Below are positions 8,320 through 16,963 of a stretch of DNA of 64,000 nucleotides, one piece after another. The position numbers and the translations under genes are program-made. The notes under the pieces were generated by a model. That model made no database searches. It was not told the origin of the DNA and saw only the letters and a list, made by a program, of their open reading frames with translations. Source of the stretch: Lysinibacter sp. HNR (lineage in GTDB: Bacteria > Actinomycetota > Actinomycetes > Actinomycetales > Microbacteriaceae); assembly GCF_029760935.1 (NCBI RefSeq), contig NZ_CP121684.1:496001-560000 (forward strand). The letters run 5' to 3'. Position 1 is the first letter of the stretch, and each line of letters begins with the position of its first letter.

Positions 8320-8650
8320 AACCGGTTGAATTCACTCAATATGGACACCCCCTCTGGCAAGAGACTCTGCGCGAAGCAGGTCTGACACAATCAATGTCTC
8401 GGAAGGGCAACTGTTTAGATTATGCCGTTATCGAGGGGTTCTTCAGCCATATGAAGGAGGAATGGTTCCGAATCCAGCAGCCGCAGACGCTGCCAGAGTT
8501 CTATGCCGGGTTTAATGAATATCTAGGGTGGTGGAACACCACACAGATCCAAGCCAGACTCGGGCACCTCAGCCCAGACCAATACCGAAATCAACTGTCC
8601 ACCACCGGATAGTGTTTACGAACAGCGTCCAACTTTCGGGGACCAGTCCA
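8320..8650 (+). mobile_element. IS3-family element, 3' fragment with right end
   Basis: The transposase reading frame (to the stop at 8610-8612) gives the C-terminal part of an IS3-type OrfB integrase: LTQSMSRKGNCLD, EGFFSHMKEEWF, WWNTTQIQARLGHLSPDQYR. The last catalytic-core Glu lies in the EGFF segment, while the upstream DD residues are missing. Downstream, GTCCAACTTTCGGGGACCAGTCCA (8627-8650) looks like the right terminal inverted repeat. The left end and most of orfB are absent, so the element is immobile by itself. It is fused directly to the truncated efflux gene. Confidence 0.88.
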
Positions 8651-8727
8651 GGTTAGGCTTAGGCTTCTATAAATAAGCTTAGAGGATTATCAATAAAGCT
8701 AAATGCAAGGATTGCTAACTCTCTGAA

Positions 8728-8751
8728 TGAGAATGATTTTCAATTTATAAT
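8728..8751 (+). promoter_or_regulatory. Fur/Zur-like 7-1-7 box with -10 element
   Basis: TGAGAATGATTTTCA at 8728-8742 is a 7-1-7 inverted repeat with one mismatch, the architecture of Fur-family (especially Zur) sites. TATAAT follows at 8746-8751. The box lies between where the -35 and -10 would be, so bound repressor would block the promoter. The downstream gene is the broken secreted-protein gene. The identification is by pattern only. Confidence 0.45.
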
Positions 8752-8807
8752 GTAAGCTGATATGGCTTTCTATAAAATATAGAAGAGTGAGCTCAAAGAA
8801 GCGCATC

Positions 8808-10024
8808 ATGAAAACAAAGAAGTGAGAGTAAAATCATTAAGAAGTATTTTCTTTTAGCAACCGCTTTGGTCTTCGCTCTTGGTTTAAGTACGCCACCGGC
8901 CAGTGCAAATTCTCCTGAAGAAGCATCAGTAGATCTAACCGATCCAGATAAAGTTCTTGAGAGCTTCTTTCCAGACGAGCGATTAGGGGAATCGCAGGCT
9001 GAGTGGCTTTCAGGGGACACAAATAATGAAACTAAAGTAGCCGTCGAAGTCTCACAAGATGCCGATGATAATTTCAACATAGTGCCACAGTCGCCTCCTC
9101 TGCAGGAAACAAATTTTTCCGCAGAGACAATAATTTCTGAAGAGGCTAGGCTTCTTACTTTTTCAGTATCAGATTATGATGACCACGTGAAAGCAGATTC
9201 GGAGATACAGGCCCTTATTGCAAACGACGGCAAAGGCGCTCAATATATCGAACCTCACAATCAGGGTATGCGCATTCTGAATGTCGTAACAGAAAAGCCA
9301 GGGGTTGACTACGTGGAATGGAACTTATCGACTGACAGTGGCAGTTTTCCTGTGGTGGAGATGAATGAGGATGGGTCAGCCTGGGTGAGAGACCACAACG
9401 GTGAACCTCTCGGGACAATCTCCTCCCCTTGGGCACTAAGATAGCAAGGGGAAAAGCCTTCCCACCGAGTACTCATACGAGAACGGAACCCTTCGTCAAT
9501 GGGTGGATTACTCGCGTTCGGATATTGTTTACCCCATTATTTCTGACCCAAACTGGAATTACTCTATGTCGTGGGCAATGGGTCCCGCGAATAAAATTAA
9601 TGCCTCACATGTCCGCGCATATTTTCATAACTGCTTTAGCTGTTTTTTCGGCGATCTTGCGACAACCGGTGTCCCAAAGAAGATGCCATCCGAGGGTACT
9701 GTTGTGCCGTTACGCGTAGGAGTGGTAGGGACTTTCACGGTCCGAAAAGGTAAGGAATGGTACTTTCCGACGCGTAATAACTTCGGATGGGTTTTCATTG
9801 CCGAGCCTGGCCACCTTGACGGTGCCGGATCAACAATTAGTTTTGACTATTATGATCGAGTTGACGGTCAATTCGTTCAAACAGTAAGCGCCTTTATTAA
9901 AAATGATTTTTGGGCTGGGAATGAAGTGTATAAGTTTGGTGCAGCCAACACCTGGAACTATATGGCTAATAGGCTAGGTCAAATGATCATCGCGCTACAA
10001 GGTTCGCTGCCATTCCCCAGATAA
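8808..10024 (+). pseudogene. Secreted protein gene with disrupted start and internal frameshift
   Basis: From 8836 the frame reads IKKYFLLATALVFALG and LSTPPASA, a clear Sec signal peptide, but no ATG, GTG or TTG is in frame after the TGA at 8809; the nearby ATG 8808 and GTG 8823 lie in another frame. The body runs to a TAG at 9442-9444. The next frame then continues at once with DSKGKSLPTEYSYENGTL and VDYSRSDIVYPIISDPNW, ending at 10024. A one-base insertion near 9436-9441 explains this. The G/N-TL-x-x-x-VD...YP-x-x-x-DP-x-W pattern occurs in many secreted actinobacterial proteins of unknown function (from memory). Intact length would be about 390 aa. The region is markedly AT-rich compared with its neighbours, which suggests acquisition by transfer. 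Confidence 0.7.
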
Positions 10025-10062
10025 TTATTCCACCTCTCACATATGTTTCCATTGCTTTAGGG

Positions 10063-10416
10063 GTGTCAGATCAAGGATTTGACTCAATCTCTGGATTTTA
10101 TGGATACGTTCTGATCACAGTAATTACATCTCTTCTTTCTGTGTTTTTCTTTCTCATTGCGGCGATAGTTAATACTTCTATTTTGGATAAATTTCAATTC
10201 AAAAAAATCGTAATTATTTACGTCTCTAAAATAATGCTCACTGTGCTGCTCACAGCAATTTATTTGTGGATATTCACGCTACCCACTTTTAAGCTTCAGA
10301 CGTACTTCGTTGCTCTCTTCGCCGGCCTTATGGCTCTGCTTGTGCGCCCAAAGTTTTATGACCCCCATGAAATTCATCCTATTCTTCGATGGCTAAGATG
10401 GTTAAGAGGAGAGTGA
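10063..10416 (+). CDS. Small multi-pass membrane protein of unknown function
   Basis: 117 aa with about three transmembrane helices (VLITVITSLLSVFFFLIAAIV, residues 16-36; IVIIYVSKIMLTVLLTAIYLWIF; a third near TYFVALFAGLMALLV) and a basic, Trp-rich tail (ILRWLRWLRGE). I do not recognise the family. GTG 10063 is the first conventional start, but no good ribosome binding site precedes it and the frame stays open upstream to 9973, so the true N-terminus is uncertain. It follows the broken secreted protein by about 40 bases, shares its AT-rich composition and may have worked with it. Confidence 0.55.
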   Translation: MSDQGFDSISGFYGYVLITVITSLLSVFFFLIAAIVNTSILDKFQFKKIVIIYVSKIMLTVLLTAIYLWIFTLPTFKLQTYFVALFAGLMALLVRPKFYDPHEIHPILRWLRWLRGE

Positions 10417-10605
10417 TTCCTTGAGGCTGCAAAGCTTCTATAGGGACTGGGCAGACCCCGCTTTTGAGGACCAACCGCTATGCGAGTCCATAACTCTCCT
10501 GCGAGTGCTAGCGGTCTGTGAGTCTTGGGAACATATTTGAGCATGTCATTCGGGACCTGCCGGGTCCGCGTGAGACTGACCCAATTCTCTGATTCTGTGT
10601 TTGCA

Positions 10606-10644
10606 TTTGTTTGATTGACTTATTTATATAAACAAAGGTAAGAT
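10606..10644 (+). promoter_or_regulatory. fru operon promoter and operator candidate
   Basis: TTGACT at 10615-10620 and TAAGAT at 10639-10644 are 18 bases apart. TTTGTTT (10606-10612) and AAACAAA (10630-10636) form a widely spaced inverted repeat around this promoter, a reasonable operator for the DeoR-type regulator encoded next, with fructose 1-phosphate as the expected inducer (family knowledge). Confidence 0.5.
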
Positions 10645-10684
10645 TGGAGTAAACGCAGAAAAGCACAGGAGATCAGGAGTCGCA

Positions 10685-11473
10685 GTGTTTGCCGAGGAAC
10701 GTCAATCACGCATAGCCGAGATGGTCACAGCAAACGGGCGGGTAACTGTCACCGAACTGGCCGCTCGATTCGACATTACGGCAGAAACGGTCAGGCGCGA
10801 TCTTGACGTGCTTGAGGCTGCACGCCAGCTGCGTAGGGTGCACGGCGGAGCGGTAACCCTCGATCGGCTCAGCATGGCGGAGCCGAGCCTCGACGAACGT
10901 CTCACCCAGCGCTATGACGAGAAACGCCGCATCGCGGCCGTGGCTCAGACGCTCGTGCCGAGCGGCAAAACGGCATCCGTTATTCTTGATGCCGGGTCAA
11001 GCACCGAACTCCTCGCGCATCTGCTTGCGCAGTGGACACCTGTCACCCCCGGCGATGAACTGCTCGTGATCACCAACGCCGTGCCGATCGTGGCTCAGCT
11101 CTCCGCGCACCCCGAGCTACAGCTCCACGTTCTTGGCGGGCGTGTTCGCGGACTCACCCGCGCCATTGTCGGCTCGGTAACAGAGCAGCAACTGGCTTCT
11201 CTTCGTCCCGATATCGCGTTTATCGGCACCAACGGCATCGACTCCCAGTTTGGGCTGAGCACGCCCGACCCCGTGGAAGCGGCGGTGAAAACGGCGATCG
11301 TTAAATCAGCCCGGCGCACCGTTGTCCTTGCCGATTCCAGCAAGCTTGGCAAGGCGGCGCTTGTTAAATTTGCCGACCTGGGCGAGATCGATACGCTCAT
11401 CACCGATGCCGCACCCGCGGGTTCCCTGAGCGGTGCCCTCATTACAGCTGATGTTGAGGTGGTCGTAGCGTGA
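10685..11473 (+). CDS. fruR: DeoR-family regulator of the fructose operon
   Basis: 262-aa repressor. The N-terminal DeoR HTH (residues 6-58: RQSRIAEMVTANGRVTVTELAARF, then ITAETVRRDLDVLE) is followed by LRRVHGGAV, the hallmark of the family. The C-terminal sugar-phosphate-sensing domain has AVILDAGSST-like and FIGTNGID segments and ends with a VLADSSKLGK stretch. GTG 10685 follows CAGGAG. The stop overlaps fruK by 4 bases, so the two are translationally coupled. The gene name is by context: a DeoR gene directly ahead of fruK-fruA usually encodes FruR, responsive to fructose 1-phosphate. Confidence 0.9.
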   Translation: MFAEERQSRIAEMVTANGRVTVTELAARFDITAETVRRDLDVLEAARQLRRVHGGAVTLDRLSMAEPSLDERLTQRYDEKRRIAAVAQTLVPSGKTASVILDAGSSTELLAHLLAQWTPVTPGDELLVITNAVPIVAQLSAHPELQLHVLGGRVRGLTRAIVGSVTEQQLASLRPDIAFIGTNGIDSQFGLSTPDPVEAAVKTAIVKSARRTVVLADSSKLGKAALVKFADLGEIDTLITDAAPAGSLSGALITADVEVVVA

Positions 11474-12408
11474 TTATTACCCTCACTCCCAACCCCAGCC
11501 TCGACCGAACGTTCGAACTCGGCGGTGCCCTGGCGCGCGGCCGGGTGCAGAGAACGATCTCCTCGCATCAGGAACCCGGTGGTAAGGGCATTAACATCAC
11601 CCGTGCGCTCAGCGCGGTTGATGGTAACAGCATTGCGCTGTTTCCCGGTGACAAGACAGATCCGCTTGTTCGGATGCTTCACCAGGCTGGAATCCGACAC
11701 GGTACGGTGCCCCTCGGCGAGGCGATCCGCAACAATATCACCATCACCGAACCCGACGGAACAACAACAAAACTTAACGAACCCGGTCCCACGTTATCCG
11801 CCATCCAGCAGCGTGAATTGGTGACTCTTGTGCTCGATACCGCACGCGGGGCGCGCTGGATGGTGCTCGCCGGATCGCTTCCACCCGGGGTCCCCCACGA
11901 TTTTTACGCCACCATCATCACGAAGATTCGTGAACGGTACGGTGCGGAGGCTCCACTGATTGCCGTTGATTCCTCGGGAGAACCCCTGGCGCGGGCCGTT
12001 GCTGCCAGCCCCGATCTGATCAAGCCCAACGCTGAAGAGTTAGCCGAGCTGGTCAGCGTGAAGAGCGACAACCTTGAGGCTGACCCGGAGACGGTCACCG
12101 CGCTGGCCCGCAATCTGGTCTCTCGCGGTGTGGGTGCCGTGCTCGCCACCCTCGGATCGCAGGGCGCGATTCTGGTGACCGGCGACGGAAGCTGGCACGC
12201 AACCACCCCTCCAATTGTCGCTCGAAGCACCGTGGGAGCCGGCGACTCGGCACTCGCCGGGTACCTTCTCAGCCACGTGGCTGGGCAGGCTGCCCCCGAC
12301 CGTCTGCGACAGGCCGTTGCACACGGAACAGCCGCGGCCTCGCTTCCTGGAACTACCGTTCCAACCATCACCCACCCTGAGACTGTTGTGGTTAACCACC
12401 GTGACTAG
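11470..12408 (+). CDS. fruK: 1-phosphofructokinase
   Basis: Phosphorylates fructose 1-phosphate to fructose 1,6-bisphosphate with ATP, feeding glycolysis. 312 aa of the PfkB family: ITLTPNPSLDRTFEL at the N-terminus, EPGGKGINITRAL (PfkB signature 1) and VGAGDSALAGYLL (signature 2), with the catalytic Asp in GAGDS. The GTG start overlaps the regulator's stop (GTGA). fruA follows 24 bases later. The order regulator-kinase-transporter is the classic fructose operon. Confidence 0.96.
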   Translation: MIITLTPNPSLDRTFELGGALARGRVQRTISSHQEPGGKGINITRALSAVDGNSIALFPGDKTDPLVRMLHQAGIRHGTVPLGEAIRNNITITEPDGTTTKLNEPGPTLSAIQQRELVTLVLDTARGARWMVLAGSLPPGVPHDFYATIITKIRERYGAEAPLIAVDSSGEPLARAVAASPDLIKPNAEELAELVSVKSDNLEADPETVTALARNLVSRGVGAVLATLGSQGAILVTGDGSWHATTPPIVARSTVGAGDSALAGYLLSHVAGQAAPDRLRQAVAHGTAAASLPGTTVPTITHPETVVVNHRD

Positions 12409-12438
12409 GCTCCAGCATCACCACTAGAAAGGATGCTC

Positions 12439-14511
12439 GTGAATACCATCATCACCCCCGCTCTCGTCTCTCTCGACGTTGACCTGGGTACCTCAGCGCC
12501 CGAGGTGATCCAGCGCCTCACCGACCTCGTTGTGGCCTCCGGGCGCGCAACCGCACCAGAGGATCTCTATGCCGACGCGATAGCCCGTGAAGAACAGGCC
12601 AGCACCGGGTTTCCCGGGGGCTTAGCCATTCCGCACTGCCGGTCATCCGCCGTTCTTGAACCGACCCTCGCGATGGCGCGCCTGCAACCACCCGCCGACT
12701 TTGGTGCCCCCGACGGCCCCGCCGACATCGTCTTCTTTATTGCGGCACCCGCCGGGGCAAATCAGGAACACCTGAAAATTCTGTCGACCCTGGCCCGCTC
12801 GCTGCTCAAAACCGACTTTACGGATGCCCTGAGGGGAGCGGCGTCCGCGGAGGAGATCGTTGCGATTGTGAACGCCGCGGTGGAGGCACCCGACGGTGAG
12901 GCCGCGGTTGGTGCAGCCGGTGCGAGCGCGGGTGCCGGTTCGGGTGCAACGGACCCCGCAGCCGCCGCTGCCGGAACGGGAGTTGCGGCCGGTGCCGGTG
13001 CAAAAGCTGCCGGTACTGCTGCCCCCGCGGCCCGCCGCATTGTCGCTGTCACAGCCTGCGTCACCGGAATCGCCCACACCTACATGGCGGCGGACGCGCT
13101 TGTAGCGGCCGCGGCGGAGACCGGTGTTGACCTTCAGGTCGAAACGCAGGGATCATCCGGCTCCACCCCGCTCGATCCCTCGGTTATCGCGGCGGCTGAG
13201 GCGGTGATCTTTGCAGTTGACGTGGACGTTCGGGGTCGCGAACGCTTTGTCGGAAAACCTCTCGTCTCGGCACCCGTGAAGCGCGGTATCGACGAGCCCG
13301 CTGCCATGATTTCGGAGGCCATAGCGGCGGCCGATAACCCCGCAGCAAAACGCGTAACGGGGACAGACGAACCATCGGCGGGAACAACCGTCACGGGCGA
13401 CGGTTCCCGCGAGAGCTTTGGTCAGATGCTCAAGCGTTCGCTGCTCACCGGCGTGAGCTACATGATCCCGTTTGTTGCGGGCGGTGGTCTCCTCATCGCC
13501 CTGGGGTTCCTCCTCGGCGGCTACAACATCACGGATCACGCCGACACGATCGTGTTGGATAACAGCCTCGCCAACCTACCCGACGGGGGACTCGGCCAGT
13601 ATCTCGGGGCGGTTGCCTTCAAAATCGGTGCCCTCTCCATGGCCTTCCTTGTTCCCGCGCTTGCCGGATTTATCGCGTTTGGCATCGCGGATAGGCCGGG
13701 TATCGCCCCCGGATTCACCGCCGGTGCCGTATCGGGTTTTATGGGAGCCGGATTCCTCGGAGGAATCGTGGGTGGTCTGCTGGCCGGTTTTGTGGCCCTG
13801 TGGATCGGGCGCCTCCCCGCGCCGCGCTGGTTGCGCGGTTTGATGCCCGTTGTGGTTATCCCGCTGGTGGCGTCAATTGTGGCCTCGGGGCTTATGTTCC
13901 TGGTGCTTGGTGGACCCATCGCGGCCCTCACCGCGGCCCTCAATGACTGGCTCTCCGGAATGACCGGCGTCTCCGCGATTCTTCTCGGCATTATTCTCGG
14001 ATTGATGATGGCGTTTGACCTTGGTGGTCCCGTGAATAAGGTGGCCTACTCGTTTGCCGTTGCCGGTCTGGGAGCCGCGAGCCTCACCAATCAGGGACCC
14101 TGGCACATTATGGCCGCCGTGATGGCGGCGGGAATGGTACCGCCCCTCGCGATGGCGCTGGCCACCACCCTTCGCCGCGGGCTCTTTAGCGAGCCGGAGC
14201 GTGAGAACGGCAAGGCGGCGTGGTTGCTCGGGCTGTCCTTCATTTCGGAGGGTGCAATCCCCTTTGCGGCGGCCGATCCGTTCCGCGTCATCCCGGCGGG
14301 TATGCTCGGGGCCGCGGTGACGGGTGCAATGAGCATGGGCTTTGCGGTCACCTCAAAAGCACCACACGGTGGTATTTTCGTGTTCTTTGCGATCGATAAC
14401 TTTTGGCTCTTCCTGCTCTCGATTGCGGTGGGAGTTGTTGTCTCTGCGCTGGCGGTCATCCTGCTCAAGCAGTACGCGGTGCGTAAGAAGCCCGTTGCGG
14501 TAGCCGTCTAA
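12439..14511 (+). CDS. fruA: PTS fructose transporter, EIIABC
   Basis: Imports fructose and phosphorylates it at C1, using phosphoenolpyruvate via EI/HPr. The three domains are in order A-B-C. EIIA (residues about 1-145) has phospho-accepting His66 in GLAIPHCRS. An Ala/Gly-rich linker covers about 150-195. EIIB has phospho-accepting Cys207 in AVTACVTGIAHTYMAA. The EIIC membrane domain (about 325-690, roughly 9-10 helices) contains SYMIPFVAGGGLLIA and SEGAIPFAAADP. ATG 12433 overlaps the Shine-Dalgarno itself; GTG 12439, 5 bases after AGAAAGGA, is the better start. No HPr or EI gene is in the window. Confidence 0.96.
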   Translation: MNTIITPALVSLDVDLGTSAPEVIQRLTDLVVASGRATAPEDLYADAIAREEQASTGFPGGLAIPHCRSSAVLEPTLAMARLQPPADFGAPDGPADIVFFIAAPAGANQEHLKILSTLARSLLKTDFTDALRGAASAEEIVAIVNAAVEAPDGEAAVGAAGASAGAGSGATDPAAAAAGTGVAAGAGAKAAGTAAPAARRIVAVTACVTGIAHTYMAADALVAAAAETGVDLQVETQGSSGSTPLDPSVIAAAEAVIFAVDVDVRGRERFVGKPLVSAPVKRGIDEPAAMISEAIAAADNPAAKRVTGTDEPSAGTTVTGDGSRESFGQMLKRSLLTGVSYMIPFVAGGGLLIALGFLLGGYNITDHADTIVLDNSLANLPDGGLGQYLGAVAFKIGALSMAFLVPALAGFIAFGIADRPGIAPGFTAGAVSGFMGAGFLGGIVGGLLAGFVALWIGRLPAPRWLRGLMPVVVIPLVASIVASGLMFLVLGGPIAALTAALNDWLSGMTGVSAILLGIILGLMMAFDLGGPVNKVAYSFAVAGLGAASLTNQGPWHIMAAVMAAGMVPPLAMALATTLRRGLFSEPERENGKAAWLLGLSFISEGAIPFAAADPFRVIPAGMLGAAVTGAMSMGFAVTSKAPHGGIFVFFAIDNFWLFLLSIAVGVVVSALAVILLKQYAVRKKPVAVAV

Positions 14512-14518
14512 ACGGCGA

Positions 14519-14561
14519 CGCTACTCGTGAGAGAGGAGTTTGGTTTCTCTCGCGAGTAGCG
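14519..14561 (+). terminator. Hairpin after fruA
   Basis: CGCTACTCGTGAGAGA pairs with TCTCTCGCGAGTAGCG (one mismatch) around a 10-12 base loop. There is no U tract. Its right arm runs into the 14-mer CGAGTAGCGCCGGG (14553-14566), which recurs at 17041-17054. Confidence 0.6.
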
Positions 14562-14763
14562 CCGGGGATATTCGTGCAGTGGGTTTTCTTTTCTAGTTCT
14601 AAAAGCCTTAAATATTCAAAAGTAAATTGTGGTGTACTCGTCACAAGCCCAAGACTCTTGGCTCCAACAAAACGAGATTTGGCAGCCGTCACTCGCTACA
14701 CAGTGGTGCAGTATCATTGCGTCAGGATGGGATCGTTCTAAACTTGCGAGGGAAGGGCCGCTC

Positions 14764-16740
14764 ATGAGTGGGGAAGATGACGAATTGTTGCGGGTTAAGT
14801 TCTATGGAGTGCATGACCTGGCCGTTGTTGTGTATGCTCCGCGTGCGGTCGAACTTGCTGCACAGTTTGATGCTACGAATCCTTTGACGAGTGTCATGGA
14901 CGTTCTTGAGCTTCACAACGTGCAGCAGTATCTTGAGCATCGATTGATTCCGAGCTCTTGCACTGAGGAAGAAGGAGATCAACTTGTGGCACGGGTTCCG
15001 CAGATTCGCAGTGCTGTTGCGCGATTCTTTACTGGGGTGGACCATTCAAATTTTCCCACTATCGTGAACGGGGTCGACTACGATTTTCACAGAGATCTTC
15101 TTGATCTTCTCGATCGTAACAAGGCCTTCGAGCGTTGCGATAGCACGATAGAGCTTCCCGCGTTGAAGGCCGCAGATGTTCATCTTGGCGAGATGCTTGC
15201 GAGCAGGAGCCTCGTGCGTGCGTATGACACCGAAATACGGGATGAGTTACTCGTCTCACCTCGAAACGCCGAGCACCTAGTTCGCAAGTACTTGGAGAAG
15301 ACTGAGAGGAGCGAGATATATCTTCCACACAGTTTTACATCGAAGGACGCTCGCAACTTGCTTGAGCGTTACATCGATGATGACGATGCAAACTGGAACT
15401 ATGTGCAGTTGATCTCAACTGCGAATGATGATGCTCGGATCGGTATCGACGGCAAGCTTAGATTGCGGGTGAGGCGACGCATCGAAGAATTAAACACGAA
15501 GTTTTTCGAGCAAAACGAGGGATTTAAGTTCGGCTGTGATATTAACATCTCTGACGATCAGGATGAACCAGTGGTTTTTGAGATGGACTCCTCGGATGGC
15601 TCGGTATGGCGACAAACATACAGTAGACGCTGGCTGGAGGAAACCTCCGATAACCCGAGTATTCTCAATAACTTTCAGCACCTATTTGAATTCGTTGATC
15701 GCCAAGTACTTCTAACGCTCCCGTCTTACCCGGCGCGCTTAAGTGTGGTTGAGCGGTTTATGGGGCTTACCGGGAACACTGAGTACAAGGTCGGCGTTGC
15801 TTTTCGAGCTCTGGACATGAATTCGTTGTTGCAGATGCGCATGTACTGTCAATTCCTAGAAGAACAGGATAGCAACTTGGAGAAAGTTGTCTCTTGGTTT
15901 TTCGAAACGTATCTTATTGAGGAATTTGGAATCTCAAACTTCTCGTTCACCCCGTCAGTCAGCGGTACGTCGTATCTCCAGAGAGTTCGGCATCTTTTTG
16001 CTGAGATGGAAAGCGTAGTAAACCAATTTGGCCTGTTTGCCGAGAACGGTGATCTTGATCGAGATTTGCTCACCATGGTCTCGGGTCAGGTGCGATACAA
16101 GGAGATACCAAGTCTTCTTAACGGCAAGTATGTCTACCCGGTAGATGGTCAAGAGATTGTCGATATTCTTAATGTATTATTCTCTGATCAATCGAAATTG
16201 AAATACATCAACGAGGGGTTGCAAGGTAATGATGTCGCTGAACTTCTTTTAGAGAATCGAGTTGCCTACACGGACTTCCGTGACTATCAGAAAGCGATTG
16301 TCGATCATCTGATTAATCTCGGAGTTCTTGAAGACACGGGCGAGCGGGTTCGGTTCGCGAGCACGGAGCAGCGATTGATTCTTAGAGCGTTGTTTAATAC
16401 CCAAGCGGCGAACTATTATCACCTCTCGGAGGCTGGGCGCGTGGAAATAGACCATATGGTGGAAAGGGGTTGGGTTGAGCGTCGATCCTCACTGTTGACT
16501 GACGCTGAGGGGGACTATTTTAACTACTTTCTTAATAAAGTGGGATTTAGTAACGGACCCAACTTACGTAATAGATACCTGCACGGGTCGCAGCCCCACA
16601 CCGACAATGAGGAGGAGCATGTCCGTACGTACCTCATTGCGCTGCGTCTGATTGTTGCACTGGTCATCAAGATGAATGACGATCTTTGTCTCTCGGCGAG
16701 TGAGGGTGCGATTTCTGCGGGCACCAGAAGCAAATTGTGA
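14764..16740 (+). CDS. Large orphan protein with C-terminal HEPN-like RNxxxH motif
   Basis: I recognise no named family over most of its length. ATG 14764 has an excellent Shine-Dalgarno (GAGGGAAGG at 14748-14756, 7-base spacer), giving 658 aa; an in-frame GTG at 14629 would add 45 residues but has no such site. The protein is soluble, with no signal peptide or membrane helix, and mixed alpha/beta with an acidic stretch (YIDDDDANW). Residues 602-607 read RNRYLH in the context GPNLRNRYLHG, followed by a long hydrophobic helix (LIALRLIVALVIKM). This is the layout of HEPN-type domains, whose R-N/D-x(3)-H motif forms an RNase site. GC is lower than in fruA. A defence or abortive-infection role is inference only. 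Confidence 0.8.
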   Translation: MSGEDDELLRVKFYGVHDLAVVVYAPRAVELAAQFDATNPLTSVMDVLELHNVQQYLEHRLIPSSCTEEEGDQLVARVPQIRSAVARFFTGVDHSNFPTIVNGVDYDFHRDLLDLLDRNKAFERCDSTIELPALKAADVHLGEMLASRSLVRAYDTEIRDELLVSPRNAEHLVRKYLEKTERSEIYLPHSFTSKDARNLLERYIDDDDANWNYVQLISTANDDARIGIDGKLRLRVRRRIEELNTKFFEQNEGFKFGCDINISDDQDEPVVFEMDSSDGSVWRQTYSRRWLEETSDNPSILNNFQHLFEFVDRQVLLTLPSYPARLSVVERFMGLTGNTEYKVGVAFRALDMNSLLQMRMYCQFLEEQDSNLEKVVSWFFETYLIEEFGISNFSFTPSVSGTSYLQRVRHLFAEMESVVNQFGLFAENGDLDRDLLTMVSGQVRYKEIPSLLNGKYVYPVDGQEIVDILNVLFSDQSKLKYINEGLQGNDVAELLLENRVAYTDFRDYQKAIVDHLINLGVLEDTGERVRFASTEQRLILRALFNTQAANYYHLSEAGRVEIDHMVERGWVERRSSLLTDAEGDYFNYFLNKVGFSNGPNLRNRYLHGSQPHTDNEEEHVRTYLIALRLIVALVIKMNDDLCLSASEGAISAGTRSKL

Positions 16741-16755
16741 TTCACTTGTATATGT

Positions 16756-16802
16756 TCAGAGAACCGTGCTACTGACGAACATCACCGAGATAGGTTCTCT
16801 GA
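16756..16802 (+). terminator. Inverted repeat after the orphan gene
   Basis: TCAGAGAACC (16756-16765) and GGTTCTCTGA (16793-16802) are perfect 10-base arms around a 27-base interior. It could end the orphan gene's transcript. Confidence 0.45.
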
Positions 16803-16813
16803 CATATATGAAG

Positions 16814-16955
16814 TGAAGCGCCCTGGTTTTCTTGGAGATTGATGTGCCCTGGCTTTAACGGAGTCGTGCAGTTAGAGCCCTGATCGCAGTATCTGGTTTT
16901 GTTCGTACAGTTTCTCGTACTCGACGGGGGTGCGCATTCCGAGCCTGGAGTAGCG
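16814..16955 (-). mobile_element. IS3-family transposase C-terminal remnant
   Basis: On the minus strand the sequence encodes RYSRLGMRTPVEYEKL and YEQNQILRSGL, then TAA at 16872-16874, the characteristic end of IS3-family OrfB. Downstream, reading leftward, a short non-coding tail ends in CCAGGGCGCTTCA, a typical terminal sequence of this group. Only about 28 codons and one end survive. It is a different subgroup from the fragment at 8320-8650. Confidence 0.82.
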
Positions 16956-16963
16956 TCAAATAC

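Noticed and set aside
12818-13079. Several short open frames across the fruA linker on both strands
   Set aside because: They are shadows of the Ala/Gly-rich linker between EIIA and EIIB of the fructose transporter.
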